A stretch of 41,445 nt of DNA, taken from the IMG/VR virus record IMGVR_UViG_3300035665_000086, positions 1 through 41,445 of that record; one strand, written 5' to 3'. This DNA is from a virus. Position numbers and translations under genes: made by a program. This document shows, in pieces, positions 16,433-24,376 of the stretch. The notes beneath the pieces were generated by a model, which saw only the letters and a list, made by a program, of their open reading frames with translations, had not been told where the DNA came from and searched no databases. How positions within the stretch are numbered: position 1 is the first letter of the stretch; each line of letters begins with the position of its first letter.

Positions 16433-17673
16433 AACACGCAATTGTAACTAGATGTAACTTCGCAGATGACAAGCTGTTTATGCGGTATTTTATACCCATG
16501 AGAAAATTTTTTATACCGTCAATATGCGCTCAGTCTAATAAAGATTTTACATTATATATTACGACGAATCAACAAATACCAAAGCACGCGGAAATGATTA
16601 AAAAAGAATTTATTAAAAACAATTCTAAAGTTAATGTCGTTTGCAACCAAAGTAGCTATAAACAAATTATACTCGCAGAAGGATATAACATACAAACTAG
16701 ACACGACTGTGACGATTATATGGAAAATAATTATGTTCAATCGATACACGAAAGTTATTTAAAACATATTGAAAAGTACAAAAAATTTTTATTATTCGCG
16801 CAACCTACAAAAGTAGATATGCATACGGGTGAAGAATATATGGGCAGAATATATACCGACAGGTCTCCTTCCATGTTTTTATCGTTGTGCCAAGAAACTC
16901 CAGAAATATGGTTAATGACTGAACAGCACGATAAATTTTATTCTATTGTTAAAAAATCATTCGAGCTTCCAAAAAATTTGGTAAAACTTATTGTTCACGG
17001 ATACAATGCAGCAACTACGATACAAAAAAATAACACCAAGATTGGAAGAAATTTGATGGTATTGGCAGAAAAATACAATACAGATAAAAAAGTTCCAAAT
17101 AGTATTTTGCCAAAAAATGGTATCAAGGGACATGGATATGTAGAACATTATCAAAAAATATTAAAAAATAGAAACATACAAGATATGCTTGAGATTGGTG
17201 TTAGTTTTGGAAGTTCTTTGAAGATGTGGGACGATTATTTTGACAAAAAGTGTAATATTACCGGAATAGATATTAATGAGAATAGATTTAAAAAGAGTGA
17301 GTTGGAAAGTGACACGATAAAAATAAAAATTGGTGATCAATCAGATCCTTCTTTTCTAAGAAGTTTACGAGATAAAAAGTACGATTTTATATTAGATGAC
17401 GGTAGTCATGTTCACGAACATCATATAATTTCTTTCAATGAATTATTTTGTACGCTGAATGCTGGAGGAGTATATGCCATAGAAGATCTGCACGTTGCAT
17501 TAAATACTATAAAAGTATTTAAGGCTATACAAGCACGATCTATGGAGTTTAACAATAAAATTAATCCTGATGTGATATCTATGGTTGACAAAATAGAGTT
17601 TTATTCTAATGATAAGCTGTGTATAATATACAAAAAACACGACATAGAACCACGACGTATCGGAGTACAATAA
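16429..17673 (+). CDS. Glycosyltransferase-methyltransferase fusion
   Basis: The 414-residue protein joins a rhamnosyltransferase-like domain (1-200; D93-C-D-D96 in T-R-H-D-C-D-D) to a class I SAM-dependent methyltransferase (about 205-400). In the latter M-L-E-I-G-V-S-F-G-S (253-262) is motif I, G-I-D-I-N (279-283) carries the acidic residue that holds the ribose, and F-I-L-D-D-G-S-H is motif IV-like. The second part resembles sugar O-methyltransferases of the TylF/CmcI type. The fusion suggests that a sugar is transferred and then capped by methylation. It is the last gene of the ATGA-coupled operon; the replication genes restart from a new promoter. Confidence 0.85.
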   Translation: MKHAIVTRCNFADDKLFMRYFIPMRKFFIPSICAQSNKDFTLYITTNQQIPKHAEMIKKEFIKNNSKVNVVCNQSSYKQIILAEGYNIQTRHDCDDYMENNYVQSIHESYLKHIEKYKKFLLFAQPTKVDMHTGEEYMGRIYTDRSPSMFLSLCQETPEIWLMTEQHDKFYSIVKKSFELPKNLVKLIVHGYNAATTIQKNNTKIGRNLMVLAEKYNTDKKVPNSILPKNGIKGHGYVEHYQKILKNRNIQDMLEIGVSFGSSLKMWDDYFDKKCNITGIDINENRFKKSELESDTIKIKIGDQSDPSFLRSLRDKKYDFILDDGSHVHEHHIISFNELFCTLNAGGVYAIEDLHVALNTIKVFKAIQARSMEFNNKINPDVISMVDKIEFYSNDKLCIIYKKHDIEPRRIGVQ

Positions 17674-17723
17674 TTGCGTGAAAATTTGTGGTATACTGTA
17701 GATCGTACTATTCGTATTAAACC

Positions 17724-17751
17724 TTGACAATTGTATCTATTCTGTTAGAGT
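17724..17751 (+). promoter_or_regulatory. Sigma70-like promoter for the DNA polymerase gene
   Basis: TTGACA (17724-17729), 16-nt spacer, TAGAGT (17746-17751). The expected start falls at 17758-17759, on the ATG itself, so the polymerase message may be leaderless. The same -10 and spacing occur at 28113-28140. Confidence 0.55.
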
Positions 17752-17758
17752 TTTTGGT

Positions 17759-20275
17759 ATGTATCAAGCCATATTCTATGATCGCAAGGCCAACTTTGTG
17801 CACGTTTGGGATGACCAAAATGGTTATGCCAGAGTGAAGTATGTGCCATATGCGTATAAAAAGAAGAAGGGCGGAAAATATAAGTCCATTTATGGTCAAG
17901 AACTTGAGCGAGTTGAGAAGTTCAATCCGCGAGATTCTTCGTTGCTTGAGTCGGATGTTCCTGTTGAAACTCGTTTTCTGATAGATGTTTATGGAAGCAG
18001 CGATGATGTATCATCCAACCATCGTCTTGCGGTGCTTGACATTGAAGTGGATTCTACTGGCGGATATCCCAACGTGGAAAATCCTGTGCAGAAGATTACT
18101 GCTATTGCGTTGTGCGATGTAGCAAATAACAAATACTATTGCTTTGTTCTTGATGAAGATGGTGTTGTAAAAGATGGCGTAATGCACGGTGCAGAAGTAA
18201 CTGCGTATCTGCACGAACAAGATTTGCTCAAGGCGTTCTTGACCAAGTGGAGAGAAGTCAATCCTACTATTGCTACTGGATGGAACATTGACGGCTTTGA
18301 CTTTCCTTATCTTCACGCTCGACTGCTCAAAGTGTTTGATGAAGAAACTGCTGGGCAGTTGTCTCCCATCGGAGTTTGCTATTTCAACAAGTTCAAGAAC
18401 AAGATGACCATCGCTGGCGTGAATACGCTGGACTATATCTTGCTGTATAAGAAATATAGCCAGAAGAACTTGCCCAACTATCGTCTTGATACTGTCGCCA
18501 AGGAAGAACTGGGTGTTGGTAAGGTTGATTATGATGGTTCTCTGGACAACTTGAAGAAGACCGACATCAACAAGTTTATTGAGTATAACTTGCACGACAT
18601 TGTGCTTGTTCGCAAGATGAATGACAAGTTGCAGTTCATTGACCTTGCTCAGAGCATCTGCCACGTTTGTCACACGGGTTATGAAGAATTCAGCATTTCC
18701 AGCAAGATTCTTGAAGGTGCGTTGCTTACATATCTTCGCCGCAAGAAACTTGTTGCTCCAAACAAGCCACAACAAAAAGATGACGAAGACTCTGTTGGAG
18801 ACGACGAGGATGATAGTGAAGAAGGATTTGTTGGTGCGTATGTAAAAGATCCTGTACCTGGTCGATATGATTGGGTATGTTCTGCCGACATCAACTCGCT
18901 GTATCCCAGCGTGATCATGAGCATCAACATCTCTCCAGAGACCAAGATGGCAGTAATCAATAACTGGAGTGCGGAGAAGTTTGCCAAGCAGACAGAAGAT
19001 GTTGTTGATTTTGCCGACGACAAATATACATACAAGCAACTCAACACGTTCTTTGCGGAAAACAACCTGTCTGTAAGTGCCAACGGGGTGGTATATGATC
19101 AGAAAAAGATTGGTTGTATTCCAGATATTCTAAAGAAGTGGTTTGCTGAACGTGTAGAATACAAGAACAAGATGAAAGAAGCGTCTGATAGTGGAGACAA
19201 GGCGGCTACTGCATTCTGGAAGCGTCGTCAGCAAGTGCAGAAGATTTTGCTTAACTCGTTGTATGGTGTTCTTGGTCTTCCCATTTTCAGATTCTATGAT
19301 CTTGATAATGCCGCCGCTGTTACACTTACTGGACAGGAAATCATCAAGACCAGTGCCAAGTTTGTAAATGCCCGCTTCAACAAACGCTGCGATACAAAAG
19401 ACAAGGACTATGTAATCTATATTGATACTGACTCGCTGTATCTTGACATCAACTCTCTTGCCAAGCACGAGAAGATAATAGACATCAAGCCATATGCCAT
19501 CAATACTATCAATGAGGTTGCTGACGGCTTGAATGACTTTTACAAGGTGATGATGGTAAAGATGTTCAATAGCACAGACAATCGCATCAAGATTGCTCCC
19601 GACGTTGTTGCTCAAGCCGCATTCTGGATAGTCAAGAAGCGTTATGCAATGCTCAAGGTGTATAATATGGAACTGGGTAAGGACACCAACGACATTGAAA
19701 TCAAGGGTCTGGACGTTGTGCGTTCAAGTTACCCCAAGAAGTTCAGAGATTTTATGAGTTCGGTGCTGGAAGACATATTGCGTGGTACAGACAAGAAGCA
19801 ACTGGATAAGAAGATTCTGGACTTCAAGTCGTCTATGAAGTCGTTCAACCTTGAAGACATTGCCAAGAATACTTCTGTTCGGTTCATCGCCAATACCGAC
19901 GCCAAGACAGATTTCAATCCCAAGGATAGAGAACTATTTCATTTCGTTGATGGTTCTACTGCTCAGTGTAAGGCTGCTCTCGCATATAACGATATGCTAA
20001 AGAGATATAATCTTACAGAAACAGAACCCATTATGAGCGGCGGAAAAATCAAATGGGCATATGTAAAAAGTAATCCATTTGGCTTGGATGGACTTGCGTT
20101 CAAGGATGATGGTAAAGACCCCAAGATTGTTATGGACTTTATCAATCAGTATATTGACCGTAACCGTATCTGGGATGCTGAGTTAGAAAAGAAACTCAAG
20201 CACTTTTATGAAGCACTAAACTGGACATTATACAGCGAAGATGAAGAAGCAATCAGTGAGTTCTTTGCTTTTTGA
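17759..20275 (+). CDS. 43: Family B DNA polymerase (T4 gp43-like)
   Basis: The 838-residue replicative polymerase has a 3'-5' exonuclease with Exo I D94-I-E96, Exo II T-G-W-N-I-D-G-F-D and Exo III Y-N-L-H-D. Its polymerase domain has motif A D377-I-N-S-L-Y-P-S, motif B K495-I-L-L-N-S-L-Y-G and motif C Y-I-D556-T-D558-S. All catalytic aspartates are present. It is about 60 residues shorter than T4 gp43. An acidic insert (D-D-E-D-S-V-G-D-D-E-D-D) lies before motif A. The clamp and clamp-loader genes follow at once, each near its predecessor, so the replisome genes are clustered, in a different order from T4. Confidence 0.97.
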   Translation: MYQAIFYDRKANFVHVWDDQNGYARVKYVPYAYKKKKGGKYKSIYGQELERVEKFNPRDSSLLESDVPVETRFLIDVYGSSDDVSSNHRLAVLDIEVDSTGGYPNVENPVQKITAIALCDVANNKYYCFVLDEDGVVKDGVMHGAEVTAYLHEQDLLKAFLTKWREVNPTIATGWNIDGFDFPYLHARLLKVFDEETAGQLSPIGVCYFNKFKNKMTIAGVNTLDYILLYKKYSQKNLPNYRLDTVAKEELGVGKVDYDGSLDNLKKTDINKFIEYNLHDIVLVRKMNDKLQFIDLAQSICHVCHTGYEEFSISSKILEGALLTYLRRKKLVAPNKPQQKDDEDSVGDDEDDSEEGFVGAYVKDPVPGRYDWVCSADINSLYPSVIMSINISPETKMAVINNWSAEKFAKQTEDVVDFADDKYTYKQLNTFFAENNLSVSANGVVYDQKKIGCIPDILKKWFAERVEYKNKMKEASDSGDKAATAFWKRRQQVQKILLNSLYGVLGLPIFRFYDLDNAAAVTLTGQEIIKTSAKFVNARFNKRCDTKDKDYVIYIDTDSLYLDINSLAKHEKIIDIKPYAINTINEVADGLNDFYKVMMVKMFNSTDNRIKIAPDVVAQAAFWIVKKRYAMLKVYNMELGKDTNDIEIKGLDVVRSSYPKKFRDFMSSVLEDILRGTDKKQLDKKILDFKSSMKSFNLEDIAKNTSVRFIANTDAKTDFNPKDRELFHFVDGSTAQCKAALAYNDMLKRYNLTETEPIMSGGKIKWAYVKSNPFGLDGLAFKDDGKDPKIVMDFINQYIDRNRIWDAELEKKLKHFYEALNWTLYSEDEEAISEFFAF

Positions 20276-20301
20276 CATTGACAAACCATACATTTTATAC
20301 A
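20272..20301 (+). promoter_or_regulatory. Tandem -35 sigma70-like promoter for the clamp gene
   Basis: Two TTGACA boxes lie side by side (20272-20277 and 20278-20283), the first overlapping the polymerase stop codon. TATACA (20296-20301) sits 18 nt after the first box, and CATCAT (20300-20305) 16 nt after the second. The leader to the ATG at 20321 is short. Confidence 0.5.
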
Positions 20302-20320
20302 TCATATAAACACTACTACT

Positions 20321-21049
20321 ATGAATAAATCAGAACTAAACAAGTTCATTGACCTTTACAATCTAAACGGGACGATTGAGTCCGTGAAGATTGTATCTGA
20401 CGGAAGTGCCATCAAGACGAACTTCGTATCCGAGGATCGTACTCTTGCCGGTATTGTTTCCTTTTCCAACATCAAGATTGATAACGGCGAGTATGGCATT
20501 CACGATACTGCTCAAGTCAAGAAGATGATTGGCGTGCTGGACGAAACTATTGAAATCGCCGTGAATAAGATTGATGACCGACCCATCAGTTGGTCTGTGT
20601 CTGATGGCTCCACTGACTCCACGGTATTGCTGGCGGACCTGTCTATTATTCCATCCGCCCCCAAGGTCAAGGAAATCAAGTCATATGATGTTGAGATTCC
20701 TATGGATGATATTTTCATTGAGAAGTATATCAAGGCCAAGAATGCTCTGCCGGAAGTTGAGACATTTACTCTTCTTATGAACAAGAAGGACAAGATGGAA
20801 CTGGTGATCGGATATAGCAACATCAATACCAGCCGCATCAAGTTGGATGTGTCGCCGATTGCTGGCAAGGACAAGTTGGACAAGCCCATCAGTTTTAATG
20901 CCAACTATTTCAAGGAGATCATCAGCAAGAGTCGTGGTCTTGGCGGAGTCATCTTCAAGGTCGCTGCTGCTGGCATTTCCAACATATCATTCAAGAACAA
21001 GGACTTTGAAGCGTCCTATTTCCTCATCAAGAAGGAGATTGACAACTAA
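20321..21049 (+). CDS. 45: Sliding clamp (T4 gp45-like)
   Basis: The 242-residue product is about the size of T4 gp45 (228). It shows the two-domain, strand-rich pattern of phage processivity clamps: an N-terminal M-N-K-S-E-L-N-K-F segment, repeated strand-turn units such as L-D-E-T-I-E-I-A-V, and a C-terminal F-K-V-A-A-A-G-I-S-N-I-S-F. Three copies would form a ring that tethers the polymerase to DNA and, in T4, also activates late transcription. The clamp-loader ATPase starts 1 nt after its stop. Identification rests on overall pattern and gene order rather than on a catalytic motif. Confidence 0.85.
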   Translation: MNKSELNKFIDLYNLNGTIESVKIVSDGSAIKTNFVSEDRTLAGIVSFSNIKIDNGEYGIHDTAQVKKMIGVLDETIEIAVNKIDDRPISWSVSDGSTDSTVLLADLSIIPSAPKVKEIKSYDVEIPMDDIFIEKYIKAKNALPEVETFTLLMNKKDKMELVIGYSNINTSRIKLDVSPIAGKDKLDKPISFNANYFKEIISKSRGLGGVIFKVAAAGISNISFKNKDFEASYFLIKKEIDN

Positions 21050-21050
21050 A

Positions 21051-22004
21051 ATGAACTTTCTTGAAGAGACCGAAAATACAAACACCAACATCGAGCATTC
21101 ACTTTGGTGCGAAAAGTATCGCCCAATAAGTTTGGCTGATTATGTTGGCAACGACGTTCTGAAGGAAAAGGTAAAGCAATATATCAACGAAAATGACATA
21201 CCACATCTACTCTTATATGGTGGCGCTGGAACTGGCAAAACTACTCTTGCGAAACTTATCACGAAGAGCATCAAGTGTGATGTACTCTACATCAATGCTT
21301 CGGATGATAACGGTATTGATACGATTCGTGTAAAGATCAAGAACTTTGCTTCTACCATTGGCTTCAATGGCTTGAAGGTCATTATTCTTGACGAGGCCGA
21401 CTATTTGACCGCCGCTGGTCAGGCAGGTCTGCGTAATACGATGGAGACATATAGTATGAACACTCGCTTCATACTTACTTGTAACTATCACGAACGCATC
21501 ACCGAACCTATTCAATCTCGTTGTCAATCTTATGCTATTCATCCTCCGACCAAGAAGGATGTTGCTGCCAACCTTGTGAAGATTCTACAAAAGGAAAATA
21601 TCAAGTTTGATAAGGAGAGTGTTGTATTGCTCGTCAATAGTCATTATCCAGACATTCGTGCCATCATCAATACCGCACAGCGTGGAGTAATCAATGCTGA
21701 ACTCAAACTTGCCAAAGAAGATGTATTACAGGGTGATATCAAGTCCAAACTGATTGATATGCTCAAGAATACAAACAAGAAACAGGCATTCACAGACATT
21801 CGCCAACTTGTGGCAGATAACAGTCTAAAGAACTTCAGCGACCTTTATACAGAGATGTATGAAAAGATTGATGTATATGCCGGTAATGCTCAAGGCGAAG
21901 TTATTCTTGCTCTCGCAGAAGGTCAATATCAAGAAGCATCTGTGGCAGATAGAGAAATATGCTTTATGGCAACTATTTATAAGGTACTAACAATCACCAA
22001 ATAA
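21051..22004 (+). CDS. 44: Clamp loader ATPase subunit (T4 gp44-like)
   Basis: The 317-residue AAA+ ATPase carries L-W-C-E-K-Y-R-P (RFC box II) at 18-24, Walker A G57-G-A-G-T-G-K-T64, Walker B I-L-D114-E-A-D117 and the S-R-C arginine-finger motif of clamp loaders. It opens the sliding clamp and loads it on DNA. The start at 21051 fits the conserved N-terminal region and lies 1 nt after the clamp stop. T4 needs a small partner, gp62, which normally follows; here a 57-residue unrelated-looking gene follows instead, so that partner is either elsewhere or too diverged to see. Confidence 0.95.
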   Translation: MNFLEETENTNTNIEHSLWCEKYRPISLADYVGNDVLKEKVKQYINENDIPHLLLYGGAGTGKTTLAKLITKSIKCDVLYINASDDNGIDTIRVKIKNFASTIGFNGLKVIILDEADYLTAAGQAGLRNTMETYSMNTRFILTCNYHERITEPIQSRCQSYAIHPPTKKDVAANLVKILQKENIKFDKESVVLLVNSHYPDIRAIINTAQRGVINAELKLAKEDVLQGDIKSKLIDMLKNTNKKQAFTDIRQLVADNSLKNFSDLYTEMYEKIDVYAGNAQGEVILALAEGQYQEASVADREICFMATIYKVLTITK

Positions 22005-22005
22005 T

Positions 22006-22179
22006 ATGAAGTTAGCCGACAATCCTAAACTTGAAGCAAGGATCCAGTCACGCATCAAAGTGTGGAAAAATACACCACAGGGCGAAGACTTGCATGAATC
22101 TTTGGGATTGTCGCTTGAAGAATATGCTTTGTTCGTTATAAAGAACGAAGTGCCAGACAACTATCAACTACCAGAATAA
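22006..22179 (+). CDS. Small hypothetical protein after the clamp loader
   Basis: Fifty-seven residues, starting 1 nt after the clamp-loader stop and ending 1 nt before the next gene, so it is clearly packed in the operon. The sequence is charged and helical (L-E-A-R-I-Q-S-R-I-K-V-W, then L-G-L-S-L-E-E-Y-A-L-F-V). It occupies the place of T4 gene 62 but is far too short (gp62 has 187 residues) and shows no evident likeness. Function unknown. Confidence 0.75.
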   Translation: MKLADNPKLEARIQSRIKVWKNTPQGEDLHESLGLSLEEYALFVIKNEVPDNYQLPE

Positions 22180-22180
22180 T

Positions 22181-22582
22181 ATGTATACCGCTGTTGTATT
22201 AGACGAAAAGTCGCATCTAAAGTTAGTCAAATGGGCAGATGACAATATCAAAGTAAATGGCGTTAGATTGCCTATTCTTGCGCGTGATAATGGCTGGGAA
22301 ATGATTTGCCATCATATGACCATAGGTATGGGTAATGCTCCTGAGTTTATAAAACAATATCTTGGCACCAAGCAAAAACTTGATATTACTCATTATGGTA
22401 TCAGCGACAAGGCTATTGCGGTAAGAGTAGTTGGTTTTTATAGCAAGAATACTATACCGCATATCACGGTGGCAGTAAATAGACGAATTGGTGGCAAGCC
22501 TGTAGATAGCAACAAAATAACAAACTGGATACCAGTTGATGGATTGATTACACTAAGTGGCGAAGTAAAAGAAGTATCATGA
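22181..22582 (+). CDS. 2H phosphoesterase-like protein
   Basis: This 133-residue protein has two H-x-T motifs, H45-M-T47 (in C-H-H-M-T-I-G-M) and H94-I-T96 (in P-H-I-T-V-A-V-N), at about the spacing of the 2H phosphoesterase fold. The two histidines would act on 2',3'-cyclic or 2'-5'/3'-5' phosphodiester bonds. Known phage members repair cleaved tRNA ends or degrade cyclic nucleotide signals, as T4 Acb1 does against CBASS. Its layout resembles the RNA-repair (Swiss-army-knife) relatives more than T4 Acb1, whose motifs lie further apart. It ends in an ATGA overlap with the next gene. The RNA ligase at 26036 could be a repair partner. Confidence 0.7.
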   Translation: MYTAVVLDEKSHLKLVKWADDNIKVNGVRLPILARDNGWEMICHHMTIGMGNAPEFIKQYLGTKQKLDITHYGISDKAIAVRVVGFYSKNTIPHITVAVNRRIGGKPVDSNKITNWIPVDGLITLSGEVKEVS

Positions 22583-22797
22583 AAATAACAGACGCTGTAT
22601 TTTTTACAGACAATAAGGTTGTTAGATTAGAAGCAGGCGAAAAAAAGTATTATCTCACTGACAATGGTAAGATATATGACATGCATCCTGTAAATGTGAT
22701 GGCAGAAGAAATCAAAGGCGATGAAATGAAGAAAATCAAAGCACTTGCCAAGCAGGGTGGATATAAAAACGATACTGAAGTAAAGAAGTGGCTGTAA
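22579..22797 (+). CDS. Small hypothetical protein
   Basis: Seventy-two residues, start overlapping the 2H-like gene by ATGA. It begins with short strands (D-A-V-F-F-T-D-N-K-V-V-R-L) and ends with a lysine-rich helix (K-K-I-K-A-L-A-K-Q-G-G-Y). It is not recognised. It is the last gene before a strong terminator, so it closes the operon that begins with the clamp. Function unknown; co-translation with the 2H-like protein hints at a shared process. Confidence 0.75.
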   Translation: MKITDAVFFTDNKVVRLEAGEKKYYLTDNGKIYDMHPVNVMAEEIKGDEMKKIKALAKQGGYKNDTEVKKWL

Positions 22798-22800
22798 TAT

Positions 22801-22830
22801 AAAAACCCACCAAAAACGGTGGGTTTTTGT
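22801..22830 (+). terminator. Rho-independent terminator of the replication operon
   Basis: CCCACC (22806-22811) and GGTGGG (22818-22823) form a stem flanked by A and T runs (22801-22805, 22824-22828) and followed by more T. Strong terminator. Confidence 0.9.
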
Positions 22831-22840
22831 TTTTTTATAT

Positions 22841-22849
22841 ATATTTATA
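22841..22849 (+). promoter_or_regulatory. ATATTTATA motif before the ParB-like gene
   Basis: ATATTTATA lies 24 nt before the ATG at 22874 and just after the terminator, where a new promoter is needed. No TTGAC-type box is present here. Confidence 0.4.
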
Positions 22850-22873
22850 CACATAACCTTATTATAAACCAGT

Positions 22874-23866
22874 ATGAATATATTTGAATCTACTTTCGAA
22901 AAGCATAAAAAGTTGGTATTGGAAGCGACCGAACAGCAGTCCGACTCAAAAAGTGATACTCAACAAGATTCTAAAAATTTGGATCAAAAATTTAAAGCGG
23001 AATTTTGGAATGACTTTAAAGAAATATCGGTATCTCAGTTTGTTCAAAAATACAATACCTTGGTCGCTGACCCAAAGGTACATGCGTTTATTACTTCTGG
23101 AACAAAAGAAAAAGACAATGACGATGTAGAAAATTTTACGGTGAAGAGAGCATCGGGTGTGGTTGGTAAATTAATACCGTCCCAAACTGAAATAGGATTT
23201 GGAAATAGTTTAGATGATATTATTGGAACCGGTAAATTTGGAACTACCGCCGATCTTAATCAAATACTTACTGGCCAAAATGTACTGCTTTCTACAAAGA
23301 ATGGAGAAGTACCACTAATAACTTATGCGGGAAAATATATAATAGACGGCCACCATAGATGGAGTAAAATTTGCTGCGCAAATCCAAACGCAACTGTGGT
23401 ATGTTTGGATTTTAATAATAAAGCAATCGGAGACAATCCAGAAATGGCATTGAAGGCGTTTCATCTAGCAATCGCAGCCGAATTGAAAGGAATGCCAACG
23501 GAGAAGCCGGTGGGACAAAATTTGATGAAAAGTTCCGAAGAAGCTGTTCGTGAATATGTAAATAGCAATTTAAAGCCAGAATTTCTTGAAGTATATAATC
23601 GATATAAAGATCAAATTTACAGGGGAGTTGATAAATTGCAGAACGACAATGTCGCGCAATATTTAGCGAGAAATGCAAAGGCAACAATTATAGAGCGAAA
23701 TCCGGCAACGGATACTCCAAGAATAAATATGCCACAGGTCGATCAAGCACGTTCTACTCAAAAATCTTTAGAAACGGGAATAGTAAATTTTTCTCCAGAT
23801 AAGGTAACAGAAACCTCTCTGTTTGAATCTACTTTCAATAAGTTCAAAAACTTGTATACCAAATAA
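22874..23866 (+). CDS. ParB/sulfiredoxin-fold protein with capsid-targeting-like leader
   Basis: The 330-residue protein contains I-I-D158-G-H-H-R-W163, the signature of the ParB/Srx nuclease fold, preceded by G-E-V-P-L-I-T-Y-A-G-K-Y. Members bind CTP/ATP or cut DNA. The N-terminus (M-N-I-F-E-S-T-F-E-K-H-K-K-L-V-L-E) shares ten residues with the protein at 3936, and a related segment, F-E-S-T-F-N-K-F-K-N-L, ends the protein; both copies include the same 15 nt (TTTGAATCTACTTTC). Such a leader suggests packaging in the head and injection with the DNA. It lies alone between two terminators and is AT-rich. Nuclease activity is unproven. Confidence 0.75.
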   Translation: MNIFESTFEKHKKLVLEATEQQSDSKSDTQQDSKNLDQKFKAEFWNDFKEISVSQFVQKYNTLVADPKVHAFITSGTKEKDNDDVENFTVKRASGVVGKLIPSQTEIGFGNSLDDIIGTGKFGTTADLNQILTGQNVLLSTKNGEVPLITYAGKYIIDGHHRWSKICCANPNATVVCLDFNNKAIGDNPEMALKAFHLAIAAELKGMPTEKPVGQNLMKSSEEAVREYVNSNLKPEFLEVYNRYKDQIYRGVDKLQNDNVAQYLARNAKATIIERNPATDTPRINMPQVDQARSTQKSLETGIVNFSPDKVTETSLFESTFNKFKNLYTK

Positions 23867-23893
23867 CTTCTTTTATATTAAAACATAAACAAG

Positions 23894-23920
23894 AAGCCCG
23901 CCTATTTGGCGGGCTTTTTT
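23894..23920 (+). terminator. Terminator between convergent genes
   Basis: A 9-bp stem, AAGCCCGCC (23894-23902) with GGCGGGCTT (23908-23916), with a 5-nt loop and a T run to 23920. It ends the ParB-like gene; the reverse-strand gene ends 4 nt further on, so it may serve both directions. Confidence 0.9.
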
Positions 23921-23923
23921 GTA

Positions 23924-24370
23924 TCATCTTATTTCAAACACTGTCAAATTTGGTCCATCCGGTTCACCAAAAGTAAAGTTGCTGCCAGCAATTGATGTAA
24001 CTTTTAGAGAATATGTATATGTACCGGCAGGCGGATTGTCAATGCACGTAATTCCATATGGCACGTTTTCGTTGCTATCAGAACTTTCTGCTTGAACTTT
24101 CTTTCCAATTGCGGTGCTGCCTCTGTATAGTTGAAATACACACCATCCTCCGCCTGTTGCTGGGTTTGCGTCTCCAGTACACGATACAAAAACAGGATTT
24201 CCCGTGGTAGTTATTGAAACATTAACAACGGACGCAGGAGTAGTTGAACTACTTGCTATTGTTACACTTCCTGTATCTGATTGTACATAGTTTGAAGTAA
24301 ATCCATACCGAGTAGGTAAAGATCCTGTAATCAGTTGATTGTTTGGTCCTGGTACGATTGGTAGGCTCAT
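23924..24370 (-). CDS. Beta-sandwich structural protein, probably tail or decoration
   Basis: The 148-residue protein is rich in Ser, Thr and Gly and reads as consecutive beta strands: S-V-T-I-A-S-S-S-T-T, F-V-S-C-T-G-D, W-C-V-F-Q-L-Y-R-G, Y-T-Y-S-L-K-V and N-L-T-V-F-E-I-R at the end. This pattern is common in phage fibre tips and head decoration proteins with jelly-roll or Ig-like folds. The family is not recognised. It lies 6 nt after the long reverse-strand gene, so the two are one transcript. No catalytic motif is visible. Confidence 0.65.
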   Translation of the reverse strand: MSLPIVPGPNNQLITGSLPTRYGFTSNYVQSDTGSVTIASSSTTPASVVNVSITTTGNPVFVSCTGDANPATGGGWCVFQLYRGSTAIGKKVQAESSDSNENVPYGITCIDNPPAGTYTYSLKVTSIAGSNFTFGEPDGPNLTVFEIR

Positions 24371-24376
24371 ATGATG

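Noticed and set aside
18011-19039. Reverse-strand open frame opposite the DNA polymerase
   Set aside because: Shadow of the polymerase gene, which has all catalytic motifs on the forward strand.
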